A DNA stretch of 64,000 bases from Sarcina sp034439435 (GCF_034439435.1 NZ_JAPCKJ010000005.1:1-64000), one strand, 5' to 3'; positions 1-8,994 are shown, counted from the first letter of the stretch. Notes: a model not told the origin generated them from the letters alone. Program-made: numbers and translations.

Positions 1-27
1 TCTTCGTCGCCCTCAAGCGACTTACTT

Positions 28-56
28 AGTTTAACATCACTTCGAAACTTTGTCAA
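28..56 (-). promoter_or_regulatory. Strong promoter firing off the left edge (rRNA/tRNA-operon-like)
   Basis: On the minus strand a -35 TTGACA (51-56) is followed by a 17-bp spacer and a -10 TAAACT (28-33). Upstream lies an A/T tract (57-100) resembling an UP element. The transcript would run leftwards out of the window. Its leader carries a GTCGCT..GAG motif (about 5-22), and a similar motif sits upstream at about 103-118. Strength and leader style suggest a stable-RNA operon; the gene itself is not visible. Confidence 0.7.
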
Positions 57-99
57 CAACTTTTTTTAAAAACTTTTAATTTGTTTTGTTAAGTTGTTT

Positions 100-330
100 T
101 TGGTGTGTCTCAGCGACAAGGATTATCTTATCACCATAAACATTATTATTCCACTATTAACAATTAGCTTTTTAAAATTTATCCCCAAAATACTTTATTT
201 TTCTTCTTTTTATTACATTTTTTATGTATTGATACTCCTGGTCACGTTTTTATCTATTTTTTACTACTTTATATATTATTACTGGTTTTAAAATATTTTA
301 TTCAAAATTTCAATAAAAAATAATAAATAA
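100..330. other. AT-rich non-coding stretch
   Basis: This lies between the left-edge promoter and the murD terminator. A 65-codon open frame at 94-291 is Phe/Ile/Tyr-rich with no ribosome-binding site and looks like chance. I see no convincing gene here. Confidence 0.5.
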
Positions 331-406
331 AAAATGAGCTATATTAAAATTTTTGTTCTAATATTTTCTAAAGTAATATTAGATTTATTTTTAATATAAC
401 TCATTT
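331..406 (-). terminator. murD terminator hairpin
   Basis: Arms 331-349 and 388-406 form a long stem with one mismatch. A perfect 9-bp inner inverted repeat (357-365/375-383) is nested inside. On the minus strand it is followed by a T-rich run, as expected for an intrinsic terminator after murD. Confidence 0.7.
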
Positions 407-421
407 TAATTTTTTATATTA

Positions 422-1798
422 TTATAGGGAGTTTACTATATCCTTAAACTTATCCCCTCTTACTTCAAAGTTTTTAAACATATCAAAACTTGCACAAGCA
501 GGTGAAAGTGTTATTATATCTCCATCCTTAGCTATAGATTTAGCTATATTTACTACTTCTTCTAATGAATCTCCTGAATATGTTGGAATTTCAATTCCTT
601 TTTCTTCTTTTAATTTTTTAAAGGCAGCTTCTATTTTTTCTTTTGTTAATCCAAATAATACTATAGCTTTAATTTTTTCATATCCTTCATAAGCTAATGG
701 TTCAAAAGGAACATGTTTATCATATCCTCCAGCTAAAAGTATAACTGGTTGTTCAAATGCTTTTAATCCTGCTAAAGTTCTTGTTGGAGTTGATGCTATA
801 GAATCATTATAGTATTTAACTCCATCAACTTCTCTAATAAATTCACATCTATGATGAACTCCACCAAAAGTTTCTGCTACTATTTTCATTGATTCTATTG
901 ATACTTCATCATAAACAGCTAAAAATGCTGCTAAATAGTTTTCAACATTATGCATACCTTTTATAACTATATCATCTTTTTTACATACTTCTTTCCCATG
1001 AACATATAGCTTTCCATCTTTATAGTATGCATCTTCACCTTCTGTTTTCTTTGAACTAAATCTAACAACTTTACCTTTTGCTTCTTTATCTAAATTTTTA
1101 GTTATATCATTTTCATCATTTATTACTAAAAGATCATTTTCTTTTTGGTATTTTAAAACATTTTTCTTAGCATCAATATACTCTTGCATATCTTTATGCA
1201 TATCTAAATGATTTGGAGTTATATTAGTAACTATTGCTACATCAATTTCAACATCCATAGTCATAAGTTGGAAACTTGATAATTCCAATACAACTTTGTC
1301 CTCTTCTTTTATTTCTTCTATGTTTGAAAATAATGGAGTCCCTATATTTCCTCCTGTCCAAGTTTTGTATCCTTCTTGTGATAATAACTTAGACACAATG
1401 GTTGTAGTTGTTGTTTTACCATCACTACCAGTTACCCCATAAACTTTACCTTTGCAATATCTTACGAATTCCTCCATTTCTGAAGTAATATACGCACCTT
1501 GATTTTTACATCTTACTAAAGCTTCACTGTCTATTCTCATAGATGGTGTTTTAAATATAACCTCAAAGCCAGTTAATCTATCTAAGTAACCTTCTCCAAG
1601 CTCTAATTTTACTCCAAACTCTTCAAATTCTTTTGAAACTTTTCCTAATTCTTCAGCAGATTTCATATCAAAAGCAGTTACTTTAGCCCCTAGTTTAACT
1701 AAAAACTTTATAAGAGGTATATTACTTACCCCAATGCCTACAACAGCTACATTTTTTCCCTTTATAAATTCTTTAAACTCATTAAAGTCTCTCTTCAT
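422..1798 (-). CDS. murD: UDP-N-acetylmuramoylalanine--D-glutamate ligase MurD
   Basis: A cytoplasmic Mur ligase that adds D-glutamate to UDP-MurNAc-L-Ala with ATP, the second amino-acid step of peptidoglycan precursor synthesis. The 458-residue length is normal for MurD. An N-terminal Rossmann-like UDP-binding domain begins near residue 17 (VAVVGIGVSN). The ATP P-loop GVTGSDGKTTTT is at residues 121-132, followed by the central ligase motifs and the C-terminal Rossmann domain. The start has GGAGG about 9 bases upstream. It is monocistronic: hydE diverges to the right and a terminator follows. Its paralogue murC is 41 kb away. Confidence 0.95.
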   Translation of the reverse strand: MKRDFNEFKEFIKGKNVAVVGIGVSNIPLIKFLVKLGAKVTAFDMKSAEELGKVSKEFEEFGVKLELGEGYLDRLTGFEVIFKTPSMRIDSEALVRCKNQGAYITSEMEEFVRYCKGKVYGVTGSDGKTTTTTIVSKLLSQEGYKTWTGGNIGTPLFSNIEEIKEEDKVVLELSSFQLMTMDVEIDVAIVTNITPNHLDMHKDMQEYIDAKKNVLKYQKENDLLVINDENDITKNLDKEAKGKVVRFSSKKTEGEDAYYKDGKLYVHGKEVCKKDDIVIKGMHNVENYLAAFLAVYDEVSIESMKIVAETFGGVHHRCEFIREVDGVKYYNDSIASTPTRTLAGLKAFEQPVILLAGGYDKHVPFEPLAYEGYEKIKAIVLFGLTKEKIEAAFKKLKEEKGIEIPTYSGDSLEEVVNIAKSIAKDGDIITLSPACASFDMFKNFEVRGDKFKDIVNSL

Positions 1799-1992
1799 TT
1801 TGTGGCCTCCAAAATTTTCACCAATATTATAATGGTCTTTATAAATTATATCCTATTTCTTTCTAATTATAACACTATGGAATTCCCCATTCCATATCAT
1901 TATAACTTATTCAGAGTCATTCTATTTTGTTCTAGTGATGATTTTCTAAAAATATTCATGTTATAATAATTATTAATCTATTTTTAACTATA

Positions 1993-2021
1993 TTGTTTAA
2001 AACAAGTTGTTCAATTATAAT
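1993..2021 (+). promoter_or_regulatory. Putative hydE promoter
   Basis: TTGTTT (1993-1998), a 17-bp spacer and TATAAT (2016-2021) give a good vegetative promoter about 80 bases before the hydE start. The rest of the murD-hydE gap (1799-2103) is AT-rich, with no other clear signal. Confidence 0.55.
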
Positions 2022-2103
2022 TATTAATTAATAACAATTTTAGGTTATAAAGATATATTCTTAATAACTAAAATCCTTATACAAATTAATTAGGAGGATT
2101 AAT

Positions 2104-3147
2104 ATGAATAGTATTATACAAAAAGCAAAAGAAACTCATGAACTTTCAAGAGAAGAAATCATAGCATTATTAAAAGATGATTCTATTAATGAAGAACTTT
2201 TTAAAGCTGCTGATGAAGTTAGAAAAAAATATCTTGGTGATGAAGTACATTTAAGAGGACTTATAGAATTCACTAACATATGTAAAAGAAACTGCATGTA
2301 TTGTGGACTTAGAAGAGATAATAAAAATCTTAATAGATATAGACTTTCCCATGAAGAAATTATAGATTTTGCAAAAAAAGCCGTTGGTTATGGATATAAA
2401 ACTTTAGTTCTTCAAGGTGGTGAAGATGATTATTTCACCGTTGAACGTTTAATTCCTATAGTTAAAGATCTTAAAGCCTTAGGTGTTGCTTTGACATTAA
2501 GTATAGGTGAAAGACCTTTTAAAGAATATAAAATGTTAAAAGAAGCTGGAGCTGATAGATTCCTTTTAAGAATTGAAACAACAGATAAAAAACTATATGA
2601 AGAACTTGATCCTGGTATGAGCCATGAAAATAGAATTCAATGCCTTAAAAACTTAAGAGAACTTGGATATGAAGTTGGAAGCGGTTGTCTAATTGGATTA
2701 CCAGGACAAACAATAGAATCTATAGCTGATGATATCTTATTTTTTAAGGAACTTGATGTAGATATGAATGGTATAGGACCATTTATTCCAAATGAAGATA
2801 CTCCTCTTAAAGATTCCGAAGGTGGAACATTTGAAATGGCATTAAAGGTAACAGCTCTAGTTAGATTACTTTTACCAGATATAAATATTCCAGCAACAAC
2901 AGCTATAGAATCATTAAATAAACAAGGTAGAGTGATTGCTCTTCAAAGTGGCGCCAATGTAGTAATGCCTAATGTTACTGAAGGAGAATATAGAAAACTT
3001 TATGCTCTTTATCCAGGTAAAATATGTACAGGCGATACTCCAGCTCACTGTAGAGGATGTATTACTGGTAAAATTAGAGGAATAGGAAGAATAGTTTCTG
3101 ATGGTCCTGGATTTAGAGCTAATGGATTCAAACCAAAAGATCGTTAA
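2104..3147 (+). CDS. hydE: [FeFe]-hydrogenase maturation radical SAM protein HydE
   Basis: A radical S-adenosylmethionine enzyme that acts with HydG and HydF to build the H-cluster of [FeFe] hydrogenase, the clostridial H2-evolving enzyme. The radical-SAM CxxxCxxC cluster motif is Cys60, Cys64 and Cys67. The BATS-type C-terminal region carries a second Cx7CxxC set (Cys308, Cys316, Cys319), the auxiliary-cluster pattern seen in many HydE proteins. Length (347 aa) fits the family. The start is preceded by AGGAGG with good spacing. HydF, HydG and the hydrogenase are not in the window, so the maturation genes are scattered. Biotin synthase is a distant relative, but the paired Cys pattern favours HydE. 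Confidence 0.92.
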   Translation: MNSIIQKAKETHELSREEIIALLKDDSINEELFKAADEVRKKYLGDEVHLRGLIEFTNICKRNCMYCGLRRDNKNLNRYRLSHEEIIDFAKKAVGYGYKTLVLQGGEDDYFTVERLIPIVKDLKALGVALTLSIGERPFKEYKMLKEAGADRFLLRIETTDKKLYEELDPGMSHENRIQCLKNLRELGYEVGSGCLIGLPGQTIESIADDILFFKELDVDMNGIGPFIPNEDTPLKDSEGGTFEMALKVTALVRLLLPDINIPATTAIESLNKQGRVIALQSGANVVMPNVTEGEYRKLYALYPGKICTGDTPAHCRGCITGKIRGIGRIVSDGPGFRANGFKPKDR

Positions 3148-3235
3148 TTATCATGACTCAAAGAACTTATAAATAGACTCCGAGAATTACTGAATTTTAC
3201 TAACAATTTATAACTTTTATTATGGAGGCTTATAT

Positions 3236-3288
3236 AAAAAAACTCTAGAACAATTTAGCATTTGCTAAATTAAATTCTAGAGTTTTTT
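3236..3288 (+). terminator. hydE terminator
   Basis: AAAAACTCTAGAA (about 3238-3250) pairs with TTCTAGAGTTTTT (3275-3287). An inner stem (AATTTAGCA/TGCTAAATT) and a T run complete the intrinsic terminator. Confidence 0.85.
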
Positions 3289-3368
3289 CTTTAATTCAAT
3301 ATATAAACCTAAAACTTAAAATTAATAAACGAAACTTAATTAAAAAATCAGATGTATTTATCTATTAT

Positions 3369-4610
3369 TTAATTATTCTTACAGAATTTATCTATTGCTT
3401 CAGCAACTTCCTTACTATTTGCAACTGCTTCTACAACAGTTTTGGGTCCACTAACAACGTCTCCTGAAGCAAATACTCCTTCAAGTGTAGTACTACCATT
3501 CTCATCTGTTACTAATAATCCATATTTATCTGTTGATATTTCTTTAGTCTTTGATACAATATTATCTCTTGGTGCCTGACTAATAGCAACAATTATTGAA
3601 TCACATTTGAATATACCTTCACTGTCTTCTAAAGTTTTAAATGATACTCTGCCATCTTCAGAAATCACTCTTTCTGTCTGTACGTACTTTATACCATCTT
3701 CACAAACTTCTACAGGCGCTTTATAAAGTTCAAACTTAACTCCATCTTCTTTTGCTTCTTCTATTTCAACCTTTGTAGCTGGCATATCCTCAAAGCTTTT
3801 TCTATAAAGAACATAAGTATCCGCACCATTTCTCTTAGCAGTTCTAGCTGCATCCATAGCAACATTTCCAGCTCCAATTATAACTACTTTTTCTCCAAGG
3901 TTATATGATTTTGGGGCTTTTAAGTAGTCTATAGCATAATGAACATTTCCTAATGTTTCTCCTTTAACATTTAAAGTTTTAGGATTCCAAACTCCTGTTG
4001 CTATAAATATGGCTTTATAACCATCATTTTTTAACATATCTAAAGTAATTACTGATCCTATTAAAGTATTTGGTCTTATCTTAACATTTAATTTAATAAG
4101 TGCCTCTTCATATTTATCTATTATATCTCTAGAAAGTCTAAAATCAGGAATTCCATATCTTAATACTCCACCAATTTTATCATTTTCTTCAAATATAGTT
4201 ACTTGATATCCCTTTTTAGCTAATATAAACGCTGCTGTTATTCCTGCAGGACCTCCACCTATTATAGCAATTTTATCTTCTAAAATAGTTTCTTGAGTAA
4301 GATCTAAATTAGCTAAGAACTCTGATGATATTTCTCTCTCTATTTCACTAAAGTTTACAGGTGTTTCCTTTATTCCTTTTATACAATTTCCTTTACATTG
4401 ATCTTCATGTGGACATACTATAGAACAAACAACTGATAAAGGATTGTTTTTAAATAAGATTTCCCCAGCCTCTTTAATTTTATCTTCTTTAAATAAACCT
4501 ATTATCTCAGGAATAGGCGTGCTTATTGGACAATTAGCTTTACATCTTGGATTCTTGCACATTAAGCATCTTAAAGCTTCTTCTTTTAAGTTTTGCTTAT
4601 TTGATGTCAT
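3369..4610 (-). CDS. NAD(P)-dependent FAD/Fe-S oxidoreductase, glutamate synthase small-subunit-like
   Basis: The protein has the layout of the glutamate synthase beta subunit / dihydropyrimidine dehydrogenase domain II family. Two N-terminal four-cysteine sets (Cys15, 18, 23, 27 and Cys62, 66, 72, 76) would bind [4Fe-4S] clusters. The FAD motif GGGPAG is at 118-123, and a second dinucleotide motif (IIGAGNVAMDAA) follows near 243 for NAD(P)H. Such proteins pass electrons from NAD(P)H to a partner. At 413 aa it is slightly shorter than GltB-type small subunits, and no large subunit is adjacent, so the acceptor is unknown. The start has GGGGG nine bases upstream. Confidence 0.8.
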   Translation of the reverse strand: MTSNKQNLKEEALRCLMCKNPRCKANCPISTPIPEIIGLFKEDKIKEAGEILFKNNPLSVVCSIVCPHEDQCKGNCIKGIKETPVNFSEIEREISSEFLANLDLTQETILEDKIAIIGGGPAGITAAFILAKKGYQVTIFEENDKIGGVLRYGIPDFRLSRDIIDKYEEALIKLNVKIRPNTLIGSVITLDMLKNDGYKAIFIATGVWNPKTLNVKGETLGNVHYAIDYLKAPKSYNLGEKVVIIGAGNVAMDAARTAKRNGADTYVLYRKSFEDMPATKVEIEEAKEDGVKFELYKAPVEVCEDGIKYVQTERVISEDGRVSFKTLEDSEGIFKCDSIIVAISQAPRDNIVSKTKEISTDKYGLLVTDENGSTTLEGVFASGDVVSGPKTVVEAVANSKEVAEAIDKFCKNN

Positions 4611-4702
4611 TTTAATAAACCCCCTGCTTTCTTAACAATTTATACAAATTCTTTATTGCTTGCATAATATATTATCTTATCAAAATAATTTAATCAAGTC
4701 AT

Positions 4703-5569
4703 TTATTTAAAACTTAAGTATTTTCCTATAGAAATACATTTTGCATCTGATCCATGACCAAGCTCACTAGTTTTTAATATCGGAATATTAAATTCTCCTA
4801 AAGCTCTTTTTAGAATTTCTATTATATTAGGTGAGCAATTATCTCTTTCCATTTCAGTAAACTCTCCTAATATTATTCCTTTTATATCATTAAAGACACC
4901 TATATTTTTATATTGAGTAATATATGTAGCCATCTTTGCTGAATTTCCACTAAAACTTTCTAAAAATAATATTTTATCCTTAAAATTAGGCATATATTTA
5001 GTTCCTGCTAATTTTAAAAGACATCTTATATTGCCACCTACAACAACACCTTCAAGAGAATCTCCATTTATCCATTGATAATCTAAATTAAAGATATCAT
5101 CTTTTCCTTCTATAAAAGAATCCTTGAAGTTTTTTAATTGCTCTTTTTGAAACTTCCCAACTAAGTTTCTTAATTGATAGTTATATGTAGTAATTTCACA
5201 TTGAGAATAAATAGCATTAAGAATTACTGTTAAATCGCTATATCCAAAGAAAGGCTTAGAATTATTTTTTATTAAATCAAAATCTAAGTATTCTAAAACT
5301 TCATTTGCCAAATCTCCACCAGAAATATCAAAAATCATTTTTACCTCATCATTTAAAAATAATTCTTCTAAAGACTTAGCCCTTTCTTTTCCAGTTCCAC
5401 TAAAAAGATTATATTCCTTAGCATATAGAGTTTCTGCTTCAACAATATCTATATCAATACTATTTAAATTATATTTTAATACTTCTATTATTTCCTTATT
5501 TTTCATACTCAAGCCATTAGAACAGCTTATTATTCCAATTTTATCTTTTTTATTTAAAAAACTACTCAT
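4703..5569 (-). CDS. LD-carboxypeptidase family protein (peptidase S66, LdcA/MccF-like)
   Basis: S66 serine peptidases cleave L,D bonds, for example the terminal D-Ala of murein tetrapeptides, or detoxify microcin-C-like compounds. The nucleophile motif GYSD puts the catalytic Ser at 111. A Glu in FLESFSG (about 204) and a His in LGHGSD near the C-terminus (about 275) complete the expected Ser-Glu-His triad. There is no signal peptide, so a cytoplasmic recycling or detoxification role is likely. The 288-residue length is normal to slightly short. GGAGG lies six bases before the ATG, directly after a strong hairpin in the leader. Substrate cannot be assigned. Confidence 0.85.
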   Translation of the reverse strand: MSSFLNKKDKIGIISCSNGLSMKNKEIIEVLKYNLNSIDIDIVEAETLYAKEYNLFSGTGKERAKSLEELFLNDEVKMIFDISGGDLANEVLEYLDFDLIKNNSKPFFGYSDLTVILNAIYSQCEITTYNYQLRNLVGKFQKEQLKNFKDSFIEGKDDIFNLDYQWINGDSLEGVVVGGNIRCLLKLAGTKYMPNFKDKILFLESFSGNSAKMATYITQYKNIGVFNDIKGIILGEFTEMERDNCSPNIIEILKRALGEFNIPILKTSELGHGSDAKCISIGKYLSFK

Positions 5570-5582
5570 AAAAAACCTCCAA

Positions 5583-5619
5583 AAAAATAAATGTTATTTA
5601 CATAATAACATTTATTTTT
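5583..5619 (-). terminator. Perfect hairpin in the leader of the S66 gene
   Basis: Perfect 16-bp arms (5583-5598 and 5604-5619) surround a 5-base loop. On the minus strand the hairpin ends in a T run that abuts the GGAGG of the S66 gene. It looks like an intrinsic terminator placed before the start codon. It could attenuate the gene, or stop read-through from the upstream peptidase gene, which already has its own terminator. Confidence 0.6.
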
Positions 5620-5753
5620 CTTATTCATATTTTAAAATACTTCTATTAAATTAACCCCTATATTTTTAATAATATAAACTTTTATTAACTAACTTACCTA
5701 ACTAAATACATATAAGAAAAAGATTTTTAGATATCTTTTGAATAAACATAAAA

Positions 5754-5786
5754 AATAGGTGAAGAAATATTCTTCACCTGTTTTTA
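5754..5786 (-). terminator. Terminator of the PepT-like peptidase gene
   Basis: AGGTGAAGAA and TTCTTCACCT form a stem with a short loop and a T run on the minus strand. Confidence 0.8.
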
Positions 5787-5791
5787 TTTAA

Positions 5792-6910
5792 TTACTTGGC
5801 TATACTCTCTTTTATTAATTCAAGTACAACTTTTGATAATGTTCCTAAATCCTCGATTTTCATATGTTCTTCTAAAGTATGAGGTTTTCTCTCTCCACTT
5901 GAAAGATTAACTGCTTTTATTCCATTACAGTTAAATATATTTGTATCACTTCCACCACCTGAAGCTTTAGTTTTTCCTTCTATTTCTAAGTTTTTAAATG
6001 CTCTTTTTGCATGTAAAACTATGTCATCATTATCATCTACAACAAATGGTCCATACATTCTATTTACTTGAATATCAATTTCTCCACCAAATTTCTCAGC
6101 AGAAGCTTTAAAAGTTTCTACCATATGGTTTGTTTGAGCATCTAATTTCTCTGTAACTGTACTTCTTGCCTCTGCATCTATTATTACTTCAGGACAAACT
6201 ACGTTGTTAGCAACACCACCTGAAATTTTACCTATGTTAGCTGTAGTATCTTCATCTATTCTTAAAAGTTTCATGTTTGATATAGCATCTGAAGCTATTT
6301 GAATTGCACTTATTCCAGACTCTGGTGAAACTCCAGCATGGGCAGGTTTCCCTTTTATAACCACCTTTAAAGTATCATGAGCTGGTCCTACTGTAGTTAT
6401 AAACCCTGGATCTCCACTTGTATCAAAAAGGAATGCTTTTTTAGCTTTTATTTTTGAATAATCTAAGTTTTTAGCTCCTAAAAGACCTGTTTCCTCAGCT
6501 ATTGTAAATACAACCTCTATATCCGCATGATCTATATTATTTTCTTTTATAATTCTTAGTGCTTCAACAATGGCAGCTATTCCACCTTTATCATCTCCAC
6601 CTAATATAGTTGTTCCATCACTATATATAACACCATCTTTTATTACTGGTTTTATTCCTTTACCAGGTTTAACAGTATCCATATGACATGCAAAAAGTAT
6701 TGTTTCACCCTCTACATTTCCTTTTAATCTAGCTATTAGGTTTCCTGAACTTGATCCTACTTTTTCTCCAGCATTATCAAATTCAACTTCTAATCCTGCA
6801 TCAACTAAATCTTTTTCTAATCTTTTAGCAAAATCACCTTCACTATATGTTTCACTATCTATTTGTATATAATCTAAAAAACTATCTAAAACTCTTTTTT
6901 CATTTATCAT
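5792..6910 (-). CDS. PepT-like M20 family metallopeptidase
   Basis: A cytoplasmic di-zinc aminopeptidase of the tripeptidase T group (M20). Visible metal and catalytic motifs are HMDTV (His ligand and Asp), GGDDKGG (bridging Asp), EETG (catalytic and metal Glu), FDTSG, and a C-terminal KPHTLEE His. A dimerisation domain (HAGVSPESG) sits in the middle. The open frame extends to 6940, but AAGGGAGG lies inside that extension ten bases before the ATG at 6910, so the 372-residue form starting MINEKR is chosen. Likely role is peptide turnover; exact substrate is unknown. Confidence 0.88.
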   Translation of the reverse strand: MINEKRVLDSFLDYIQIDSETYSEGDFAKRLEKDLVDAGLEVEFDNAGEKVGSSSGNLIARLKGNVEGETILFACHMDTVKPGKGIKPVIKDGVIYSDGTTILGGDDKGGIAAIVEALRIIKENNIDHADIEVVFTIAEETGLLGAKNLDYSKIKAKKAFLFDTSGDPGFITTVGPAHDTLKVVIKGKPAHAGVSPESGISAIQIASDAISNMKLLRIDEDTTANIGKISGGVANNVVCPEVIIDAEARSTVTEKLDAQTNHMVETFKASAEKFGGEIDIQVNRMYGPFVVDDNDDIVLHAKRAFKNLEIEGKTKASGGGSDTNIFNCNGIKAVNLSSGERKPHTLEEHMKIEDLGTLSKVVLELIKESIAK

Positions 6911-7004
6911 TATATTCAAGCCTCCCTTAAAGCAATTCAATAAATTTTATCTAAATTATACCATAAAAATACACTTGTCCATAATAAAGAAACATAAAAA
7001 AGCC

Positions 7005-7222
7005 CTAAAAACACATAAACACTTATAAGTAGATGTAGAAAATATCTGGATGAGCTTTTGAATTTAAAATATTACGTAGAAGGATTTGTGTTAAAAAGCG
7101 AAGATTGTTCGACGTGAAGCTAGTTATCGTAGCTTTAACAAATCCTTCATAGTAATATTTATAAATTCTTAGCGAAATCCAGTAATTTTAGTAATCTACT
7201 TATAAGTGTTTTAGTTTTTAAG
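7005..7222. repeat. Long imperfect inverted repeat, MITE-like or structured RNA
   Basis: The left arm (about 7005-7095) and right arm (about 7134-7222) are imperfect reverse complements over roughly 90 bp. Matching blocks are ACACTTATAAGTAGAT at the outer ends, CTGGAT in the middle and AAGGATTTGT near the apex. The roughly 40-base apex is less AT-rich and holds a small inner hairpin (AGCTA..TAGCT). There is no open frame. It lies between glyS and the PepT gene. It may be a small non-autonomous mobile element or a folded RNA; no transposase is nearby and I could not define a target-site duplication. Confidence 0.6.
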
Positions 7223-7235
7223 ACTCAAAGATTTC

Positions 7236-8639
7236 TTAGAATTCTAAGCTTTTTTCTATTATAGCTCTTACGTCTTCTATTTTAACTCTTTGTTGTTCCA
7301 TGTTATCTCTGTCTCTTACAGTTACACATCCATCTTCTAAAGTATCGAAGTCAACTGTTATGCAGAATGGAGTTCCTATTTCATCTTGTCTTCTATATCT
7401 CTTACCGATACTTCCTGTCTCATCATAATCAACATTGAAGTGTTTGCTTAATTCAGCATATACTTCATCAGCTTTTTCTGATAATTTCTTAGAAAGTGGT
7501 AATATAGCAGCTTTAAATGGTGCTAAAGCTGGGTGTAAGTGCATTACAGTTCTTACATCAACTTTTCCATTAGCTCCTTCTAATTCTTCTTCATCATAAG
7601 CTTCAACTAAGAATGCTAAAGCAACTCTGTCAGCTCCTAATGATGGTTCTATAACATATGGTACATATTTTTCATTTGTTGTTGGGTCTAAGTAAGTCAT
7701 GTCTTGACCTGAATGCTCAGCATGCTTATTTAAGTCATAGTCTGTTCTATCAGCTATTCCCCAAAGTTCTCCCCATCCGAATGGGAATAAGTATTCTATA
7801 TCTGAAGTTGCATTTGAGTAGAAGCTTAATTCTTCTTCTCCATGATCTCTCATTCTTATGTTATCTTTATTCATTCCTAAGTTTAATAGGAAGTTCCAAC
7901 AACTTTCTTTCCAGAAGTTGAACCATTCTAAATCAGTTCCTGGTTTACAGAAGAACTCAAGCTCCATTTGTTCAAACTCTCTAGTTCTGAAAGTGAAGTT
8001 ACCTGGAGTTATTTCGTTTCTGAAAGACTTACCAATTTGAGCTATACCAAATGGTACTTTCTTTCTTGTAGTTCTTTGTACTGATTTAAAGTTTACGAAT
8101 ATACCTTGAGCAGTTTCTGGTCTTAAGAATACTTCGTTTTTACTATCCTCAGTTATTCCTTGGAAAGTTTTAAACATTAAGTTGAACTTTCTGATTTCTG
8201 TGTAGTTCATTTTTCCACATTTAGGACAAACTATGTTGTTCTTAGTTATGTAGTCCATTAACTCTTCATTAGTCCATCCATCAGCTGTAGCTACTTCTAC
8301 ACCACTTTCAGTCATATGATCTTCAACTAATTTATCAGCTCTAAATCTAGCTTTACACTCTTTACAATCCATTAAAGGATCTGAGAATCCACCAACGTGA
8401 CCTGATGCAACCCAAACTTCTCTATTCATTAATATAGCTGAATCTAATCCAACATTATATTTGCTCTCTTGAACGAATTTTTTCCACCAAGCTCTTTTAA
8501 CGTTATTTTTGAATTCAACTCCTAGTGGGCCGTAATCCCATGAGTTCGCAAGTCCACCATATATTTCTGAACCTGGGAATATGAATCCTCTATTTTTACA
8601 TAAGGCTACTATTTTATCCATAGTTTTTTCTACTGCCAT
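7236..8639 (-). CDS. glyS: Glycyl-tRNA synthetase, single-chain (dimeric) type
   Basis: A class II synthetase that charges tRNA-Gly. It is the homodimeric archaeal/eukaryal-type enzyme, not the alpha2-beta2 GlyQ/GlyS pair. Motif 2 (SFRNEITP), RPETAQGIF and motif 3 (GADRVALAFL) are visible. A Cys4 pair (CKEC and CPKC) resembles the zinc-binding insertion. The C-terminal part is the anticodon-binding domain. The open frame reaches 8654, but GGAGGT lies inside it seven bases before the ATG at 8639, so that start (467 aa) is preferred. Expression is controlled by the upstream T-box. Confidence 0.95.
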   Translation of the reverse strand: MAVEKTMDKIVALCKNRGFIFPGSEIYGGLANSWDYGPLGVEFKNNVKRAWWKKFVQESKYNVGLDSAILMNREVWVASGHVGGFSDPLMDCKECKARFRADKLVEDHMTESGVEVATADGWTNEELMDYITKNNIVCPKCGKMNYTEIRKFNLMFKTFQGITEDSKNEVFLRPETAQGIFVNFKSVQRTTRKKVPFGIAQIGKSFRNEITPGNFTFRTREFEQMELEFFCKPGTDLEWFNFWKESCWNFLLNLGMNKDNIRMRDHGEEELSFYSNATSDIEYLFPFGWGELWGIADRTDYDLNKHAEHSGQDMTYLDPTTNEKYVPYVIEPSLGADRVALAFLVEAYDEEELEGANGKVDVRTVMHLHPALAPFKAAILPLSKKLSEKADEVYAELSKHFNVDYDETGSIGKRYRRQDEIGTPFCITVDFDTLEDGCVTVRDRDNMEQQRVKIEDVRAIIEKSLEF

Positions 8640-8723
8640 TTCAATTACCTCCATTTATATTAAATAACTTGTTTTATATTAATTCTTCACTTTATAAAGA
8701 ACTTTAAACCTTCCCGAAGAAAT

Positions 8724-8751
8724 ATTTCTAACAGTTTTAACTGCTAGAAAT
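8724..8751 (-). other. Palindromic hairpin in the glyS leader
   Basis: ATTTCTA(G)CAGTT pairs with AACTG(T)TAGAAAT with one wobble, between the T-box terminator and the glyS start. There is no T run after it. It may be a processing or stability element; function unknown. Confidence 0.45.
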
Positions 8752-8791
8752 ACTCATGTAGATTAACAGTATAAGGGCTTTGTTATAAAAT

Positions 8792-8975
8792 AAAAAAAGC
8801 CATTACATTCAAAGGGACGAAATAAAATTCCGCGGTTCCACCCTTTTTAGCAAAAGCTCATCTCTCTTAAAACAATTGTACTCAAAAGCTCCCTTCATTT
8901 TAAATCTCTAATAACTTTCACCAACCGTTATCTCTCTAAAAAAGATTTTAAAACTACTCTTCTTTATCACAGTAC
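8792..8975 (-). promoter_or_regulatory. T-box riboswitch of glyS (tRNA-Gly sensing)
   Basis: The minus strand carries the T-box core GGGTGGAACCGCGG (about 8831-8844). It is followed by CGTCCCTTT, which can pair with AAAGGG to form a terminator, and a T run at 8792-8798. The 5' AGAGTA motif of stem I is near 8956-8961. At the expected specifier position (about 8888-8896) the leader reads GAAGGGAGC, giving a GGG or GGA glycine triplet; I could not fold it to decide. Uncharged tRNA-Gly should favour read-through into glyS. Confidence 0.9.
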
Positions 8976-8994
8976 ATATTTAGTTATACTCTTA

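Noticed and set aside
94..291. 65-codon open frame near the left edge
   Set aside because: No ribosome-binding site, composition of random AT-rich DNA, and it overlaps the upstream part of a strong minus-strand promoter.
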